A stretch of DNA of 64,000 nt from Caulobacteraceae bacterium (GTDB lineage: Bacteria; Pseudomonadota; Alphaproteobacteria; Caulobacterales; Caulobacteraceae): NCBI GenBank assembly GCA_019748095.1, contig JAIEQA010000019.1, positions 26,755 to 90,754 on the forward strand, in the 5' to 3' direction. Positions within the stretch are counted from its first letter, which is position 1. Each line of letters opens with the position of its first letter. Shown here in pieces: positions 10,864 through 20,036 of the stretch. Below the pieces are notes generated by a model. The model was not told where the DNA came from. It worked only from the letters and a program-made list of their open reading frames with translations, and made no database searches. A program made the translations under genes and the position numbers.

Positions 10864-11081
10864 CGAATGGGGTCTCCGGGACGGCGGCAGTCGCGGCGAT
10901 AGCGATCCGTGTCGGTTTTGATGATGGCGCACAGACGCTGGCGTTCGGCCTCGCGGCGTTCGATGTTCTCCTGTCGCCGCTCCCACTGGACCGGAGAGGC
11001 GGGATCGGCCTCCCACGGCTGGGGGAAGGTGCAGGCGGCGAGCCCGAGGGCGGTCAGGGAGAGGGCGATCGTCCGGATCAT
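10860..11081 (-). CDS. Small predicted lipoprotein between nuoH and nuoI
   Basis: This 73-residue protein starts [17 protein letters not shown], a signal peptide with lipobox LAAC and lipidated Cys at residue 17. The mature part is short and highly charged ([20 protein letters not shown]), probably helical, with two more Cys residues. Its ATG overlaps the nuoH stop by 4 bases and its stop overlaps the nuoI start, so it is translationally threaded between two complex I genes. No family is recognised. A periplasmic lipoprotein is unexpected for a complex I core gene set. Confidence 0.8.
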   Translation of the reverse strand: MIRTIALSLTALGLAACTFPQPWEADPASPVQWERRQENIERREAERQRLCAIIKTDTDRYRRDCRRPGDPIR

Positions 11082-12154
11082 GATCCCACCGCGAAGACAC
11101 GCCAGGCCGACACGATCACCACCGCCACCAGCGATGTCGGCAGGAAGATCTTCCAGCCCAGCCGCATCAGCTGATCGTAGCGATACCGGGGCACGAAGGT
11201 CTTCACCATGGCGAACATGAAGAACCAGAAGACGATCTTGACGAAGAAAACGAGGAACAGGAACAGGTTGGCCAGGATCACCGGCCAGGTATCGAGCCCG
11301 ATCAGGTCGGTGTCGAACCCGGGGTTCCAGCCGCCGAAGAACAGCAGGCTGATCATGGCGCACATGAAGATGATGTTCACGTACTCGCCCATCATGAACA
11401 GCAGATAGGGCGTCGAGGAATACTCGACCTGGTAGCCGGCGACGAGTTCCGACTCGGCCTCTGGCAGATCGAACGGCGGGCGGTTGGTCTCGGCCAGGGC
11501 CGAGATGAAGAACATGATCGCCATTGGGAACATCACGATCACCGTCGGCCAGGTGTCTGCCCCGCCACCGAAGGCGAACCAGTTCCAGATCCAGCCTTCC
11601 TGGGCGGTCACGATGGCCGTCAGGTTCATGGTCCCGGCCAGCAGGATCACATTGATGATGATCAGACCGATGGAGACCTCATAGGACACCATCTGCGCCG
11701 CCGACCGCAGCGATCCGAGGAAGGGATATTTCGAGTTGGAGGCCCAGCCTCCCATGATGATGCCGTAGACGCCCAGCGAGCTGATCGCGAAGACGTACAG
11801 GATCCCGACGTTCAGGTCGGAGATGACCCAGCCCGGCGCGAACGGCATCACCGCCCACGTCGCGAAGGCGAACATCACTGTCAGGATGGGGGCCAGCAGG
11901 AAGACGAACTTGTCCGCACCGGCCGGGACCACAATCTCCTTCAGGACGAACTTGATCATGTCGGCGAAGGACTGAAGCAGGCCGAACGGACCCACCACAT
12001 TGGGGCCCTTGCGCATCATTACCGCTGCCCAGATCTTGCGGTCGGCCAGCAGCAGGAAGGCCACGGCCAGCAGGATGCCGACGGTGACCAGCAAGACGGC
12101 ACCGGTGGTTGCCAGGGTCCAGCCGACAGGGGTGGTCCAGAAACTCTCGGTCAT
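11078..12154 (-). CDS. nuoH: NADH-quinone oxidoreductase subunit H
   Basis: This 358-residue membrane subunit joins the hydrophilic arm to the membrane arm and forms much of the quinone-access chamber. Motifs include [29 protein letters not shown] and [27 protein letters not shown], with the conserved acidic residues of the quinone/proton channel. The length is normal. It starts 3 bp after the nuoG stop. Confidence 0.97.
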   Translation of the reverse strand: MTESFWTTPVGWTLATTGAVLLVTVGILLAVAFLLLADRKIWAAVMMRKGPNVVGPFGLLQSFADMIKFVLKEIVVPAGADKFVFLLAPILTVMFAFATWAVMPFAPGWVISDLNVGILYVFAISSLGVYGIIMGGWASNSKYPFLGSLRSAAQMVSYEVSIGLIIINVILLAGTMNLTAIVTAQEGWIWNWFAFGGGADTWPTVIVMFPMAIMFFISALAETNRPPFDLPEAESELVAGYQVEYSSTPYLLFMMGEYVNIIFMCAMISLLFFGGWNPGFDTDLIGLDTWPVILANLFLFLVFFVKIVFWFFMFAMVKTFVPRYRYDQLMRLGWKIFLPTSLVAVVIVSAWRVFAVGS

Positions 12155-12157
12155 CGG

Positions 12158-14203
12158 CTACTCCGCCGCCAGCAGGACCGGAGCGATGCGCAGGGCACTC
12201 AGCTCGGCCATGGTCGCACTGGCGCGCGCGATCGGGTTGTTCAGATACGGGTCGGTGACCGCAGGGACGAAGGCGACATCGCCCAGCTCGCCCTTGCGGC
12301 CCAGTCCGGCCACATCGAACGATTCGGCCGGTGCCCGATAGTCGATCCGGCCGAAGGTCGGATGATCGGCCATCAGCTTGCTGCGCAGCTGGTCCAGGGT
12401 GTCATAAGGCAGGGTGTGGCCCACCCGCTCGGACAGGGCGCGCAGGATGGCCCAGTCCTCCTTGGCCTCGCCTTTCGGGAAGACGGCCCGTTCGGCCATC
12501 TGCACCCGGCCCTCGGTGTTGACATACAGGCCCGACTTCTCGGTCCAGGCCGCGCCCGGCAGGATGACATCGGCGGTGTGGGCCCCACGGTCGCCGTGGC
12601 TGCCCAGATAGACCTTGAACGCCTTCGACGGTCCGGTCTCGATCTCGTCCGCCCCCAGCAGGAACAGCACATCCAGCGCGCCTGGCTGGACCATCTCGTG
12701 GGCGCTCAGGCCCCCGGCGGCCGGGACGAATCCCATATCCAGACCACCGACGCGAGCGGCGGCATGGTGCAGGATGTTGAACCCGTTCCAGCCGTCCTTC
12801 ACCACACCGGTCTTGGCCGCCAGCTTGCCCAGCGCCGCCAGCACGGCCGGCCCGCCGGGACCGGTCAAGGCCCCGGTGCCGATGACGATGGCAGGACGCT
12901 CGGCCCCGCTCAGGGCATCCATGGCGGCCTTGGGCAGTTTGGCGACGGTGCGGGTACCGCGGCCCACGACCTCGTAGTCATAGGTCAGGTCGGCCGTCTC
13001 GCCGATGACACCGACGCGGGTCTTGCCTGCCAGCCAGCTCTTGCGGATCCGCTGGTTCAGCAGCGGGGCCTCGGTGCGCGGATTGACCCCGACCAGAAGG
13101 ATGGAGTCGGCGTCCTCGATGCCCTGCAGACCGGTGTTGAACACCCAGCCCTCGCGCGGGCCATAGCCAAGGGCCGATCCGTCCTGACGGCAGTCGGTAT
13201 TGGCCGATCCCAGCGCCCGGAACAGGTCCAGCGCCGCCTTCATGGATTCCGCGTCCTGAAGATCGCCGGCGATGACGCCGGTCTTCCCGGGCTTGGCGGC
13301 CTTCAGCCGGGTGGCGACCGCGTTCAGGGCCTCGTCCCACGGGGCCACGCGCAGCTTGCCGTTCTCACGGACATAAGGCCGGTCAAGCCGGCGCGCCTGA
13401 AGGCCGTCGACGACATAGCGGCTCTTGTCCGACAGCCACTCCTCGTTGATGCCTTCGTGCACGCGGGGCAGGATCCGCATGATCTCGGCCCCCTTGGACT
13501 GGGCCGAGATGTTCGAGCCCAGCGCATCCATCACATCGATGGTCTCGGTCTTCTTCAGTTCCCACGGGCGGTAGTGGAACGACCACGGGCGGTGCGTCAG
13601 CGCCCCGACGGGGCACAGATCGTTGACGTTGCCGGACAGCTCCGAGCCGACCGCCTGTTCCAGATAGGTGGTGATCTCGGCGTCCTCGCCGCGCGAGATC
13701 ATGCCGATGTCCGGCACGCCCGCCACTTCCGACACGAACCGCACGCAGCGGGTGCACTGGATGCACCGCGTCATGAAGGTCTTGATCGTCGGCCCCATGT
13801 TCTTTTCTTCGACCGCACGCTTGTTCTCGGCGTAGCGAGACCCGTCGCGGCCATAGCCCATGGCCTGGTCCTGCAGGTCGCACTCACCGCCCTGGTCGCA
13901 GATCGGGCAGTCCAGCGGGTGGTTGATGAGCAGGAACTCCATCACCCCTTCGCGCGCCTTCTTGACCATCGGCGTGTCGGTGAAGATCTCCTGGCCCTCG
14001 GCGGCCGGCAGGGCACAGCTGGCCTGGGGCTTGGGCGGCCCCGGCTTCACCTCGACCAGACACATGCGGCAGTTGCCGGCGATCGAAAGCCGCTCGTGAT
14101 AGCAGAAACGCGGGATCTCGTGCCCGGCGCGCTCGGCGACCTGCAGCACCGTCATCCCGGGCTCGAACTCGGTTTCGACGCCGTTGACCTTGGCGATCGG
14201 CAT
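12158..14203 (-). CDS. nuoG: NADH-quinone oxidoreductase subunit G
   Basis: This 681-residue subunit holds several iron-sulfur clusters. The N-terminal [2Fe-2S] domain shows CYHERLSIAGNCRMC and a later Cys. Next come a His/Cys region (HPLDCPICDQGGECDLQD) and CIQCTRCVRFVSEVAG with NDLCPVGAL for [4Fe-4S] clusters. A molybdopterin-oxidoreductase-like domain without obvious cofactor function follows. The length fits the alphaproteobacterial type. Its ATG overlaps the upstream coiled-coil gene (TAATG). Confidence 0.96.
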   Translation of the reverse strand: MPIAKVNGVETEFEPGMTVLQVAERAGHEIPRFCYHERLSIAGNCRMCLVEVKPGPPKPQASCALPAAEGQEIFTDTPMVKKAREGVMEFLLINHPLDCPICDQGGECDLQDQAMGYGRDGSRYAENKRAVEEKNMGPTIKTFMTRCIQCTRCVRFVSEVAGVPDIGMISRGEDAEITTYLEQAVGSELSGNVNDLCPVGALTHRPWSFHYRPWELKKTETIDVMDALGSNISAQSKGAEIMRILPRVHEGINEEWLSDKSRYVVDGLQARRLDRPYVRENGKLRVAPWDEALNAVATRLKAAKPGKTGVIAGDLQDAESMKAALDLFRALGSANTDCRQDGSALGYGPREGWVFNTGLQGIEDADSILLVGVNPRTEAPLLNQRIRKSWLAGKTRVGVIGETADLTYDYEVVGRGTRTVAKLPKAAMDALSGAERPAIVIGTGALTGPGGPAVLAALGKLAAKTGVVKDGWNGFNILHHAAARVGGLDMGFVPAAGGLSAHEMVQPGALDVLFLLGADEIETGPSKAFKVYLGSHGDRGAHTADVILPGAAWTEKSGLYVNTEGRVQMAERAVFPKGEAKEDWAILRALSERVGHTLPYDTLDQLRSKLMADHPTFGRIDYRAPAESFDVAGLGRKGELGDVAFVPAVTDPYLNNPIARASATMAELSALRIAPVLLAAE

Positions 14204-14448
14204 TATTCTCGGACTCCGCCGTAGGGATGATCGACCAGGTCGAGACGTTTCTCGATCCGGTCCACGCGTTCTTCAATTCGATCCAGCCGCCGGTTCACGC
14301 CGGCCAGGCCTTCCTCGACATGGGTCATACGAACCTTGAGGCCATGCACGTCCTCGCCCACGCGGTCCAGCTTGGTCTCGATCGCCGTCAGGCGCGTCTC
14401 GACGCGCCGCAGGATCTGCAAAACCAGATTGTCGGGCTCATCGGCCAT
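14203..14448 (-). CDS. Small coiled-coil protein upstream of nuoG
   Basis: This 81-residue soluble protein has clear heptad character from about residue 10 to 75 (RRVETRLTAIETKLDRVGEDV, VNRRLDRIEERVDRIEKRL), so it probably forms a helical oligomer. It overlaps the lipoprotein gene upstream by one base and nuoG downstream by one base, which supports real translation. No catalytic motif or signal peptide is visible. A role in complex I assembly is only a guess from position. Confidence 0.75.
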   Translation of the reverse strand: MADEPDNLVLQILRRVETRLTAIETKLDRVGEDVHGLKVRMTHVEEGLAGVNRRLDRIEERVDRIEKRLDLVDHPYGGVRE

Positions 14449-14945
14449 CAGCCCGCCGCCTCCGTCACCGGAACCGTCAGGGTGGCCGTTTCGGTCGTGC
14501 CGTCGGGCAGCGTCTGGGTGATCGTGACCGCGTCACCCAGCAGGGAATAGCGCACGACCGGATCAGCCGCCTCGTTCATCCAGCGCACTGACACCGGATC
14601 GGGCAGATCCAGTGGCTTCCACACGACCAGCCCGTCGCCGGCGCGGCACTGGGCCCGCATGATCCCGCCGTCGACGGGCGCACGCCACTGGGCATCGATG
14701 ATCGCGCCATCGCCACCGGTCAGTTCGATCGAAGCGACCTCCTGGCCATGAATGGCGGCAAGACCCGCGCGACAGACACGGCGCAGATCCACCGGTGTCA
14801 AAACGGGCGGTGTCGTGGCCACGGCATCAGCAACCGGAGCTGCAACCGGAGCTGTGGCGGGGGATTCTGCAGGTGCCTCGGTGCGACCGCAGCCGGCCGT
14901 GAGCGCCACAACCGCGATCACGGGAATGATCCGCATCATCCGCAT
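14448..14945 (-). CDS. Predicted lipoprotein between nuoF and nuoG
   Basis: This 165-residue protein starts MRMMRIIPVIAVVALTAGC, a lipoprotein signal with lipobox LTAGC and Cys at residue 19. An Ala/Pro-rich linker follows to about residue 50. The compact C-terminal domain of roughly 115 residues contains two Cys (RRVCRAG, RAQCRAG) that could form a disulfide. It overlaps the SGNH hydrolase gene by 10 bp and the coiled-coil gene by one base. Function is not recognised. Confidence 0.78.
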   Translation of the reverse strand: MRMMRIIPVIAVVALTAGCGRTEAPAESPATAPVAAPVADAVATTPPVLTPVDLRRVCRAGLAAIHGQEVASIELTGGDGAIIDAQWRAPVDGGIMRAQCRAGDGLVVWKPLDLPDPVSVRWMNEAADPVVRYSLLGDAVTITQTLPDGTTETATLTVPVTEAAG

Positions 14946-15709
14946 GCCCCCGTCCTCACACAGGCGTCGATCAGGGGGGCCCAGCGGGCGTACCCTGCGG
15001 GCGTCAGGTGCAGGTCATCGCCGGTCACGGCCGGATCCAGACGGTCGCCGTCGACAACGAATGCGGAGTGGATGTCGAGGAACACCGCCCCATTGCGCCC
15101 GGCCACTGCTTTCAGACGGGCGTTGAGGTCCCGGATCCGGGCGTCGAACTCCGGCTGGCGTGGCAGCACGCTCTGGACGACCACCGGGGTGCCCGGCAGG
15201 GCCTCGGCCCACAGGGACAGCAGCTGATCCACCCGGCCGGCAATGGCCTCGGGGGTCTGGCCGTTGGCGAGATCGTTGGTCCCGATCAGCAGCATGATCC
15301 GACCGGGCTTCGCATCGACGACCTGACGGTAGCGGACCAGAAGACCCTCGGCCCGGTCACCACTGATGCCGTAGTTCCGGGTCTCGACGCCGGGAAACAG
15401 CGTCGTCCAGTCCCCGCCCTCGGTGATGCTGTCGCCGACGAACGCCACACCGCCGTTCAGAGGGGCATAGGCGGAAAAAACGCGGGTGCGCGCACGGTAG
15501 TGGTTGGTGAGCCATTCGGTGCCGACATAGGCTTCCGGGATCGGCACGACGTCGTCCGTGGACTGGCTCACACCGGTCGTCGACGATGCGCTGGCCAAGG
15601 CTTCGCGCCCGTCCGCCAGCACACCGTGCGCATGGGCAGGCACCGTCAGCACACCCGCCATGACGGCAAGCATCGCGATCCTCGTCATGCCTCCCGACAT
15701 CCCGTTCAT
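14936..15709 (-). CDS. Secreted SGNH/GDSL-family hydrolase
   Basis: This 257-residue protein is predicted to be exported by an N-terminal signal peptide (MTRIAMLAVMAGVLTVPAHA). Start chosen: the ATG at 15709, 5 bp after nuoF, with GGAG ahead; the ORF-track start at 15979 lies inside nuoF. The SGNH blocks are clear: GDSITEG (nucleophile Ser), NYGISGDRAEG, GTNDLANG and the C-terminal DDLHLTP carrying Asp and His. The family includes esterases, lipases and carbohydrate deacetylases. The substrate here is unknown. It is an odd insertion between nuoF and nuoG. Confidence 0.88.
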   Translation of the reverse strand: MNGMSGGMTRIAMLAVMAGVLTVPAHAHGVLADGREALASASSTTGVSQSTDDVVPIPEAYVGTEWLTNHYRARTRVFSAYAPLNGGVAFVGDSITEGGDWTTLFPGVETRNYGISGDRAEGLLVRYRQVVDAKPGRIMLLIGTNDLANGQTPEAIAGRVDQLLSLWAEALPGTPVVVQSVLPRQPEFDARIRDLNARLKAVAGRNGAVFLDIHSAFVVDGDRLDPAVTGDDLHLTPAGYARWAPLIDACVRTGACG

Positions 15710-15714
15710 GTTCC

Positions 15715-17028
15715 CTACTCCGCCGCGATCGCATGGCCGGCGAAGTTCGCCCGGCGGCTGCGGTACTGGGCGATGCGGTCCTCGATCTCGTGCCGGAAAT
15801 GGCGGATCAGCCCCTGAACCGGCCAGGCGGCGGCGTCGCCCAGCGCGCAAATGGTGTGGCCCTCGACCTGGCCGGCCACGTCCAGCAGCAGGTCGATCTC
15901 GGACGGATCTGCCTCGCCCACCGCCATCCGCTCCAGCACACGCCACATCCAGCCGGTGCCCTCGCGGCACGGGGTGCACTGTCCGCAGCTCTCATGCTTG
16001 TAGAAATAGCTGATGCGGGCGATCGCCTTCACCAGATCGGTCGACTGGTCCATCACGATGACGGCTGCCGTCCCCAGACCCGACTTCATTTCGCGCAAGG
16101 AGTCGAAATCCATCAGCGCCATTTCGGACATTTCGCGCGTGATCAGGGGTACCGACACGCCGCCCGGAATGATGGCTTTCAGATTGTCCCAGCCGCCGCG
16201 CACGCCACCGCAGTGTTCCTCGATCAGCCGCCGCAGCGGGATCGACATCGATTCCTCGACATTGCACGGGCGGTTCACGTGGCCCGATATGCTCATCAGC
16301 TTGGTGCCGGTGTTGTTCGGCCGGCCGAAGCCCGCGAACCAGTCCGCCCCGCGCCGCAGGATCGTGCCGACCACCGCAATCGACTCGACGTTGTTCACCG
16401 TGGTCGGACAGCCATACAGGCCGGCCCCGGCCGGGAACGGCGGCTTCAGGCGCGGCTGGCCCTTTTTGCCCTCCAGGCTTTCCAGCAGGGCCGTCTCCTC
16501 GCCGCAGATATAGGCCCCGGCACCGTGGTGGATATAGACGTCGAAATCCCAGCCGTGGACGTTGTTCTTGCCGATCAATTTGGCCTCGTAGGCCTGTTTG
16601 ACCGCCGCCTCCATGCGCTCGCGTTCCAGCACATATTCGCCGCGCAGATAGATGTAACAGGCATGGGCCTGCATGGCGAAGGAGGCGATCAGGCACCCCT
16701 CGATCAGCAGGTGGGGATCATGGCGCATGATCTCCCGGTCCTTGCAGGTCCCGGGCTCTGACTCATCGGCGTTGACGACCAGATAGTGCGGCCGGTCCTT
16801 CACCTCTTTCGGCATGAAGGACCACTTCAGCCCGGTCGAGAACCCGGCCCCACCCCGCCCGCGCAGGCCCGAGGCCTTCACATTGTTGATGATCCAGTCG
16901 CGGCCCATGGCCAGCATGTCCGGGGTCGCATTCCAGCAGCCGCGCGTCTTCGCCCCTTCCAGACCCCAGTCATGGAGCCCGTACAGATTGGTGAAGATAC
17001 GATCCTTGTCCTGCAGCATGCCGGCCAT
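15715..17028 (-). CDS. nuoF: NADH-quinone oxidoreductase subunit F
   Basis: This 437-residue FMN- and NADH-binding subunit also carries a [4Fe-4S] cluster. Key motifs are [19 protein letters not shown] (NADH/FMN), [17 protein letters not shown], and [17 protein letters not shown] with a later Cys in HTICALGD for the cluster. Start chosen: the ATG at 17028 ([20 protein letters not shown]), with GGGAGG about 7 bases upstream, which gives the normal family length. The frame stays open upstream to 17394; see the separate entry for that extension. Confidence 0.95.
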   Translation of the reverse strand: MAGMLQDKDRIFTNLYGLHDWGLEGAKTRGCWNATPDMLAMGRDWIINNVKASGLRGRGGAGFSTGLKWSFMPKEVKDRPHYLVVNADESEPGTCKDREIMRHDPHLLIEGCLIASFAMQAHACYIYLRGEYVLERERMEAAVKQAYEAKLIGKNNVHGWDFDVYIHHGAGAYICGEETALLESLEGKKGQPRLKPPFPAGAGLYGCPTTVNNVESIAVVGTILRRGADWFAGFGRPNNTGTKLMSISGHVNRPCNVEESMSIPLRRLIEEHCGGVRGGWDNLKAIIPGGVSVPLITREMSEMALMDFDSLREMKSGLGTAAVIVMDQSTDLVKAIARISYFYKHESCGQCTPCREGTGWMWRVLERMAVGEADPSEIDLLLDVAGQVEGHTICALGDAAAWPVQGLIRHFRHEIEDRIAQYRSRRANFAGHAIAAE

Positions 17029-17394
17029 CAGCGGACCTCCCCCACCCCGGCCACTGCGGCCGGTCCCGCTGCCGCGCGGGCGCGAGAGCTCGCTCTTGCG
17101 ATCACCGGTCGGGCGCTCCGACGGCGGCGGCGGGCGTTGTCCGCTTGAACTGGAAGCATTCTGGTCAGGCGCATTCGGGGAACCGGCGGGAGAAGGCGAA
17201 GGAGAGGGTGTGGGCGACGGCGTCGCCGGTGCGGGTTGCGGCGGCTGGGCCGCCGCTCCACCCAGAGGCAAGGCCCCTGCCCCCATCAGATTGGCCAGGA
17301 ACAGGCTCGCGACCCTGCGCTTGCCGACGGGTTTGTCTGACGGATTGGATGCCACGACGATCCCCCGAACGTCTTGAAAGCGCCGATACTGCAC
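17029..17394 (-). other. Open in-frame Pro/Ser-rich stretch upstream of nuoF
   Basis: The nuoF frame continues upstream without a stop. From a GTG at 17355, preceded by GGGGGA, it would encode [20 protein letters not shown], a hydrophobic segment ending in AAA, and a Pro/Ser-rich linker that leads straight into nuoF. This looks like a signal peptide plus linker, which makes little sense for a cytoplasmic NuoF. Options are a small exported protein that lost its stop, an alternative longer NuoF, or leader sequence that happens to be open. Confidence 0.4.
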
Positions 17395-17445
17395 CGGCCG
17401 TCCGACAAACGCGCGACGGTTCGCCGGAGGCGGGAAGGAACAGGA

Positions 17446-17724
17446 TCATGACAGCGACCCTTCCAGCTCGGCCATGCGGCGGCGATGATAGCGGGTGCGC
17501 AGGAAGATGGCGGTCAGCATCAGGGCCCAGCCGGCAGCCAAAGCCCCGTAGCCGGCCATCTGCACGACCTCGGCAAGCCCGCCCGCCCGTGTCCCGCCCC
17601 AGACCAGCACGGCCCCCAGCAGCACGAGCCCGAACCCCGCAAGCCGCTGGGTCCGACCCACGGCGCGCATCTCGGCACGATAGGCGGCGACCTTCTCGTC
17701 GGTGTGCGGGTCGGGCGGGGTCAC
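17446..17724 (-). CDS. Small two-helix membrane protein between nuoE and nuoF
   Basis: This 92-residue protein has a charged N-terminus (DEKVAAYRAEMRAVGRTQR), two hydrophobic helices (LAGFGLVLLGAVLVWGG and GALAAGWALMLTAIFL) and a basic tail. Start chosen: the GTG at 17724, which overlaps the preceding small gene's stop in a GTGA junction; the longer ORF-track start at 17970 lies inside other genes. No family is recognised. Confidence 0.75.
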   Translation of the reverse strand: MTPPDPHTDEKVAAYRAEMRAVGRTQRLAGFGLVLLGAVLVWGGTRAGGLAEVVQMAGYGALAAGWALMLTAIFLRTRYHRRRMAELEGSLS

Positions 17725-17912
17725 TTGCGGTCTTCCTGCCTGCGGCCCAGCAACCAGCCCATGGCCAATCCGAAACCAAGCATGGGGAACACCGCAAGAC
17801 CGCTCGCCGCCCACCAGTCCAGACCGGTGCCCACAGCGTTCACGGCCACGGCCGCGAAAACGCCGATCAGAGCCGCGGTCTGATTGATTTTCCGGGGCAC
17901 GCGCAGGATCAT
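17721..17912 (-). CDS. Small two-helix membrane protein downstream of nuoE
   Basis: This 63-residue protein has two hydrophobic helices (ALIGVFAAVAVNAVGTGLDWW and GLAVFPMLGFGLAMGWLLG) and a short basic tail. Its ATG overlaps the nuoE stop (ATGA) and its stop overlaps the next gene's GTG. This tight threading is the main support that it is a real gene. No homologous family is recognised. Confidence 0.72.
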   Translation of the reverse strand: MILRVPRKINQTAALIGVFAAVAVNAVGTGLDWWAASGLAVFPMLGFGLAMGWLLGRRQEDRK

Positions 17913-18571
17913 GCCGACACGGGCTCCGTGTTCGGCAGCTTCCTGATCGGTTTGGCGGCAGAGCCGTCATAGAGTTTGGGATCGGTCAGGGTCAGGGCTC
18001 CGCCTTCGGGGGCCGAGTTGAACCGATCAACGCGCGTCCCGCGCTCCGGCGTCTTGCCGGCGGCGAAGTCGTCGATGATCTGGTTCATGTCGGCGGCGGT
18101 CAGATCCTCGAAATAGTAGTCGTTGATCATGGCCATCGGGGCGTTGACGCAGGCACCGAGACACTCGACCTCTTCCCAGTAGAATTTGCCGTCGGCCGAC
18201 AGGGTGTGTTTCGGCCCGATCCGGCTCTTGCACACCTTCATCAGTTCGCCCGACCCGCGCAGCATGCAGGGCGTCGTTCCGCAGACCTGGATCAGGGCCG
18301 CCGAGCCGACCGGCTCCAGCATGAACATGGTGTAGAAGGTCGCCACCTCCAGCACCCGGATATAGGCCATGCCCAGAAGGTCGGCGATGGCGCGGAGCGC
18401 CGGCTCGGAAACCCAGCCCTCCTGCTTCTGCACCAGCCACAGGATGGGGATCACCGCCGACTGGCGACGATCGGCCGGATATTTGGCGATCCACCAGTCG
18501 CACTTTTTCTTCGTGTCCTTCGAGAAGGCGAACGACGCGGGCTGTTCCTTGGCGAGACGACGGACCGACAT
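17909..18571 (-). CDS. nuoE: NADH-quinone oxidoreductase subunit E
   Basis: This 220-residue thioredoxin-like subunit carries the N1a [2Fe-2S] cluster, with ligands in VCGTTPCMLRG and ECLGACVNAPM. Start chosen: the ATG at 18571 ([18 protein letters not shown]), which overlaps the upstream small gene by one base; the 271-residue ORF version reads into that gene in the wrong frame. A roughly 45-residue C-terminal tail beyond the core fold is common in alphaproteobacteria. Confidence 0.95.
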   Translation of the reverse strand: MSVRRLAKEQPASFAFSKDTKKKCDWWIAKYPADRRQSAVIPILWLVQKQEGWVSEPALRAIADLLGMAYIRVLEVATFYTMFMLEPVGSAALIQVCGTTPCMLRGSGELMKVCKSRIGPKHTLSADGKFYWEEVECLGACVNAPMAMINDYYFEDLTAADMNQIIDDFAAGKTPERGTRVDRFNSAPEGGALTLTDPKLYDGSAAKPIRKLPNTEPVSA

Positions 18572-18762
18572 CAGACATCCAGCTCCGAATCGACGACGAT
18601 CCCGTCGCCGAGCAGTTTCTTGCGCAACACAATGATCCTGTGCTGGCCGTTCCGGTGCAGCAGCACGCTGTGCTGATAGGCGGCCCCCGACGCGTCGGTG
18701 GCGGAATAGCCGGCGATTTCCCAACCCTGCCGGACCAGATCGCTCACGGGCGTGTCGCTCAC
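18571..18762 (-). CDS. Small soluble protein between nuoD and nuoE
   Basis: This 63-residue protein reads from a GTG at 18762 that overlaps the nuoD stop (GTGA), and its TGA overlaps the nuoE ATG. The sequence [37 protein letters not shown] looks like a small beta-rich domain, loosely like DUF4177-type proteins. No signal peptide, helix or catalytic motif is seen. Function is unknown. Confidence 0.75.
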   Translation of the reverse strand: MSDTPVSDLVRQGWEIAGYSATDASGAAYQHSVLLHRNGQHRIIVLRKKLLGDGIVVDSELDV

Positions 18763-20036
18763 CGGTCCACCTCCCCGAACACGATGTCCAGCGAGCCCAG
18801 GATGGCGCTCACGTCGGCCAGCATGTGGCCGCGGTTCAGCCAGTCCATCGCCTGCATGTGGCGGAAGCCCGGGGCGCTGATCTTCACGCGGTACGGCTTG
18901 TTGGTGCCGTCCGAGACCAGATAGATGCCGAACTCGCCCTTGGGCGCCTCCACGGCGGCATAGACCTCGCCCACGGGCGTATGGAAGCCTTCGGTATACA
19001 GTTTGAAGTGATGGATCAGCGCTTCCATCGAGCGCTTCATCTCACCACGCTTGGGCGGGACGATCTTGTTGTCGTCGACCATCACCGGCTCGCCGGGGCA
19101 GTTGCGCAGCTTGTGGATGCACTGCTCCATGATGTGCACCGACTGCTTCATCTCCTCGATGCGCACGAGGTACCGGTCCCAGCAGTCGCCGTTCTTGCCG
19201 ACGACCACGTCAAAATCCAGCTCGGCATAGCATTCATAGGGCTGCGACTTGCGCAGGTCCCAGGCGATGTCGGACCCGCGCAGCATCACGCCAGTGAAGC
19301 CCCACTCGAGGGCCTGCTCCTTGGAAACGACGCCGATGTCGACGTTGCGCTGTTTGAAGATCCGGTTCTCGGTGACGAGACTCTCGATATCCCCCAGCGC
19401 CGTCGGGAAGGCCTGACACCAGGTCCAGATGTCGTCGATCAGGGCCATGGGCAGGTCCTGATGCACGCCGCCCGGCCGGAAATAGTTGGCATGCAGGCGC
19501 GCCCCGCAGGCCCGCTCATAGAAGACCATAAGCTTTTCGCGCTGTTCGAAGCCCCAGAGCGGCGGTGTCAGGGCCCCGACGTCCAGCGCCTGGGTCGTCA
19601 CGTTCAGCATGTGCGACAGGATGCGGCCGATCTCGGAGTACAGCACCCGGATCAGTTGGGCCCGGTAGGGCACCTCGATGCCCAGCAGCCGCTCGATGGC
19701 CAGACAGAAGGCGTGCTCCTGATTCATCGGCGCGACATAGTCCAGCCGGTCCAGATAGGGCACGTTCTGCAGATAGGTGCGGGCCTCCATCAGCTTTTCG
19801 GTGCCGCGGTGCAGCAGGCCGATATGCGGATCGACGCGCTCGACGATCTCGCCGTCCAGTTCCAGCACCAGACGCAGAACGCCGTGGGCGGCCGGGTGCT
19901 GGGGACCGAAATTGATGGTGAACTTGCGGTCGTCCATCTCGCGCGCATGGGCCGTGCGCGGATCCTCGAAGGCGATGCGACCGAGATCCTCGGCTGCAGC
20001 ATCACGTGCAGTCACGGGTTTCATATCGTCAGCCAT
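18759..20036 (-). CDS. nuoD: NADH-quinone oxidoreductase subunit D
   Basis: This 425-residue 49-kDa-type subunit forms the quinone-binding site together with NuoB. Conserved segments are [21 protein letters not shown] (quinone-head His), [12 protein letters not shown] and [15 protein letters not shown], and the protein ends [11 protein letters not shown] as is typical. NuoC and NuoD are separate genes here, unlike in E. coli. The start overlaps the upstream membrane-protein gene by 8 bp. Confidence 0.97.
   Translation of the reverse strand: MADDMKPVTARDAAAEDLGRIAFEDPRTAHAREMDDRKFTINFGPQHPAAHGVLRLVLELDGEIVERVDPHIGLLHRGTEKLMEARTYLQNVPYLDRLDYVAPMNQEHAFCLAIERLLGIEVPYRAQLIRVLYSEIGRILSHMLNVTTQALDVGALTPPLWGFEQREKLMVFYERACGARLHANYFRPGGVHQDLPMALIDDIWTWCQAFPTALGDIESLVTENRIFKQRNVDIGVVSKEQALEWGFTGVMLRGSDIAWDLRKSQPYECYAELDFDVVVGKNGDCWDRYLVRIEEMKQSVHIMEQCIHKLRNCPGEPVMVDDNKIVPPKRGEMKRSMEALIHHFKLYTEGFHTPVGEVYAAVEAPKGEFGIYLVSDGTNKPYRVKISAPGFRHMQAMDWLNRGHMLADVSAILGSLDIVFGEVDR

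Noticed and set aside
12362-14224. 620-residue plus-strand ORF opposite nuoG
   Set aside because: Shadow of nuoG in the complementary frame with no recognisable motif.
17165-17797. 210-residue minus-strand ORF across the nuoE-nuoF gap
   Set aside because: It reads through the two small membrane genes in another frame and has Arg-rich random composition.
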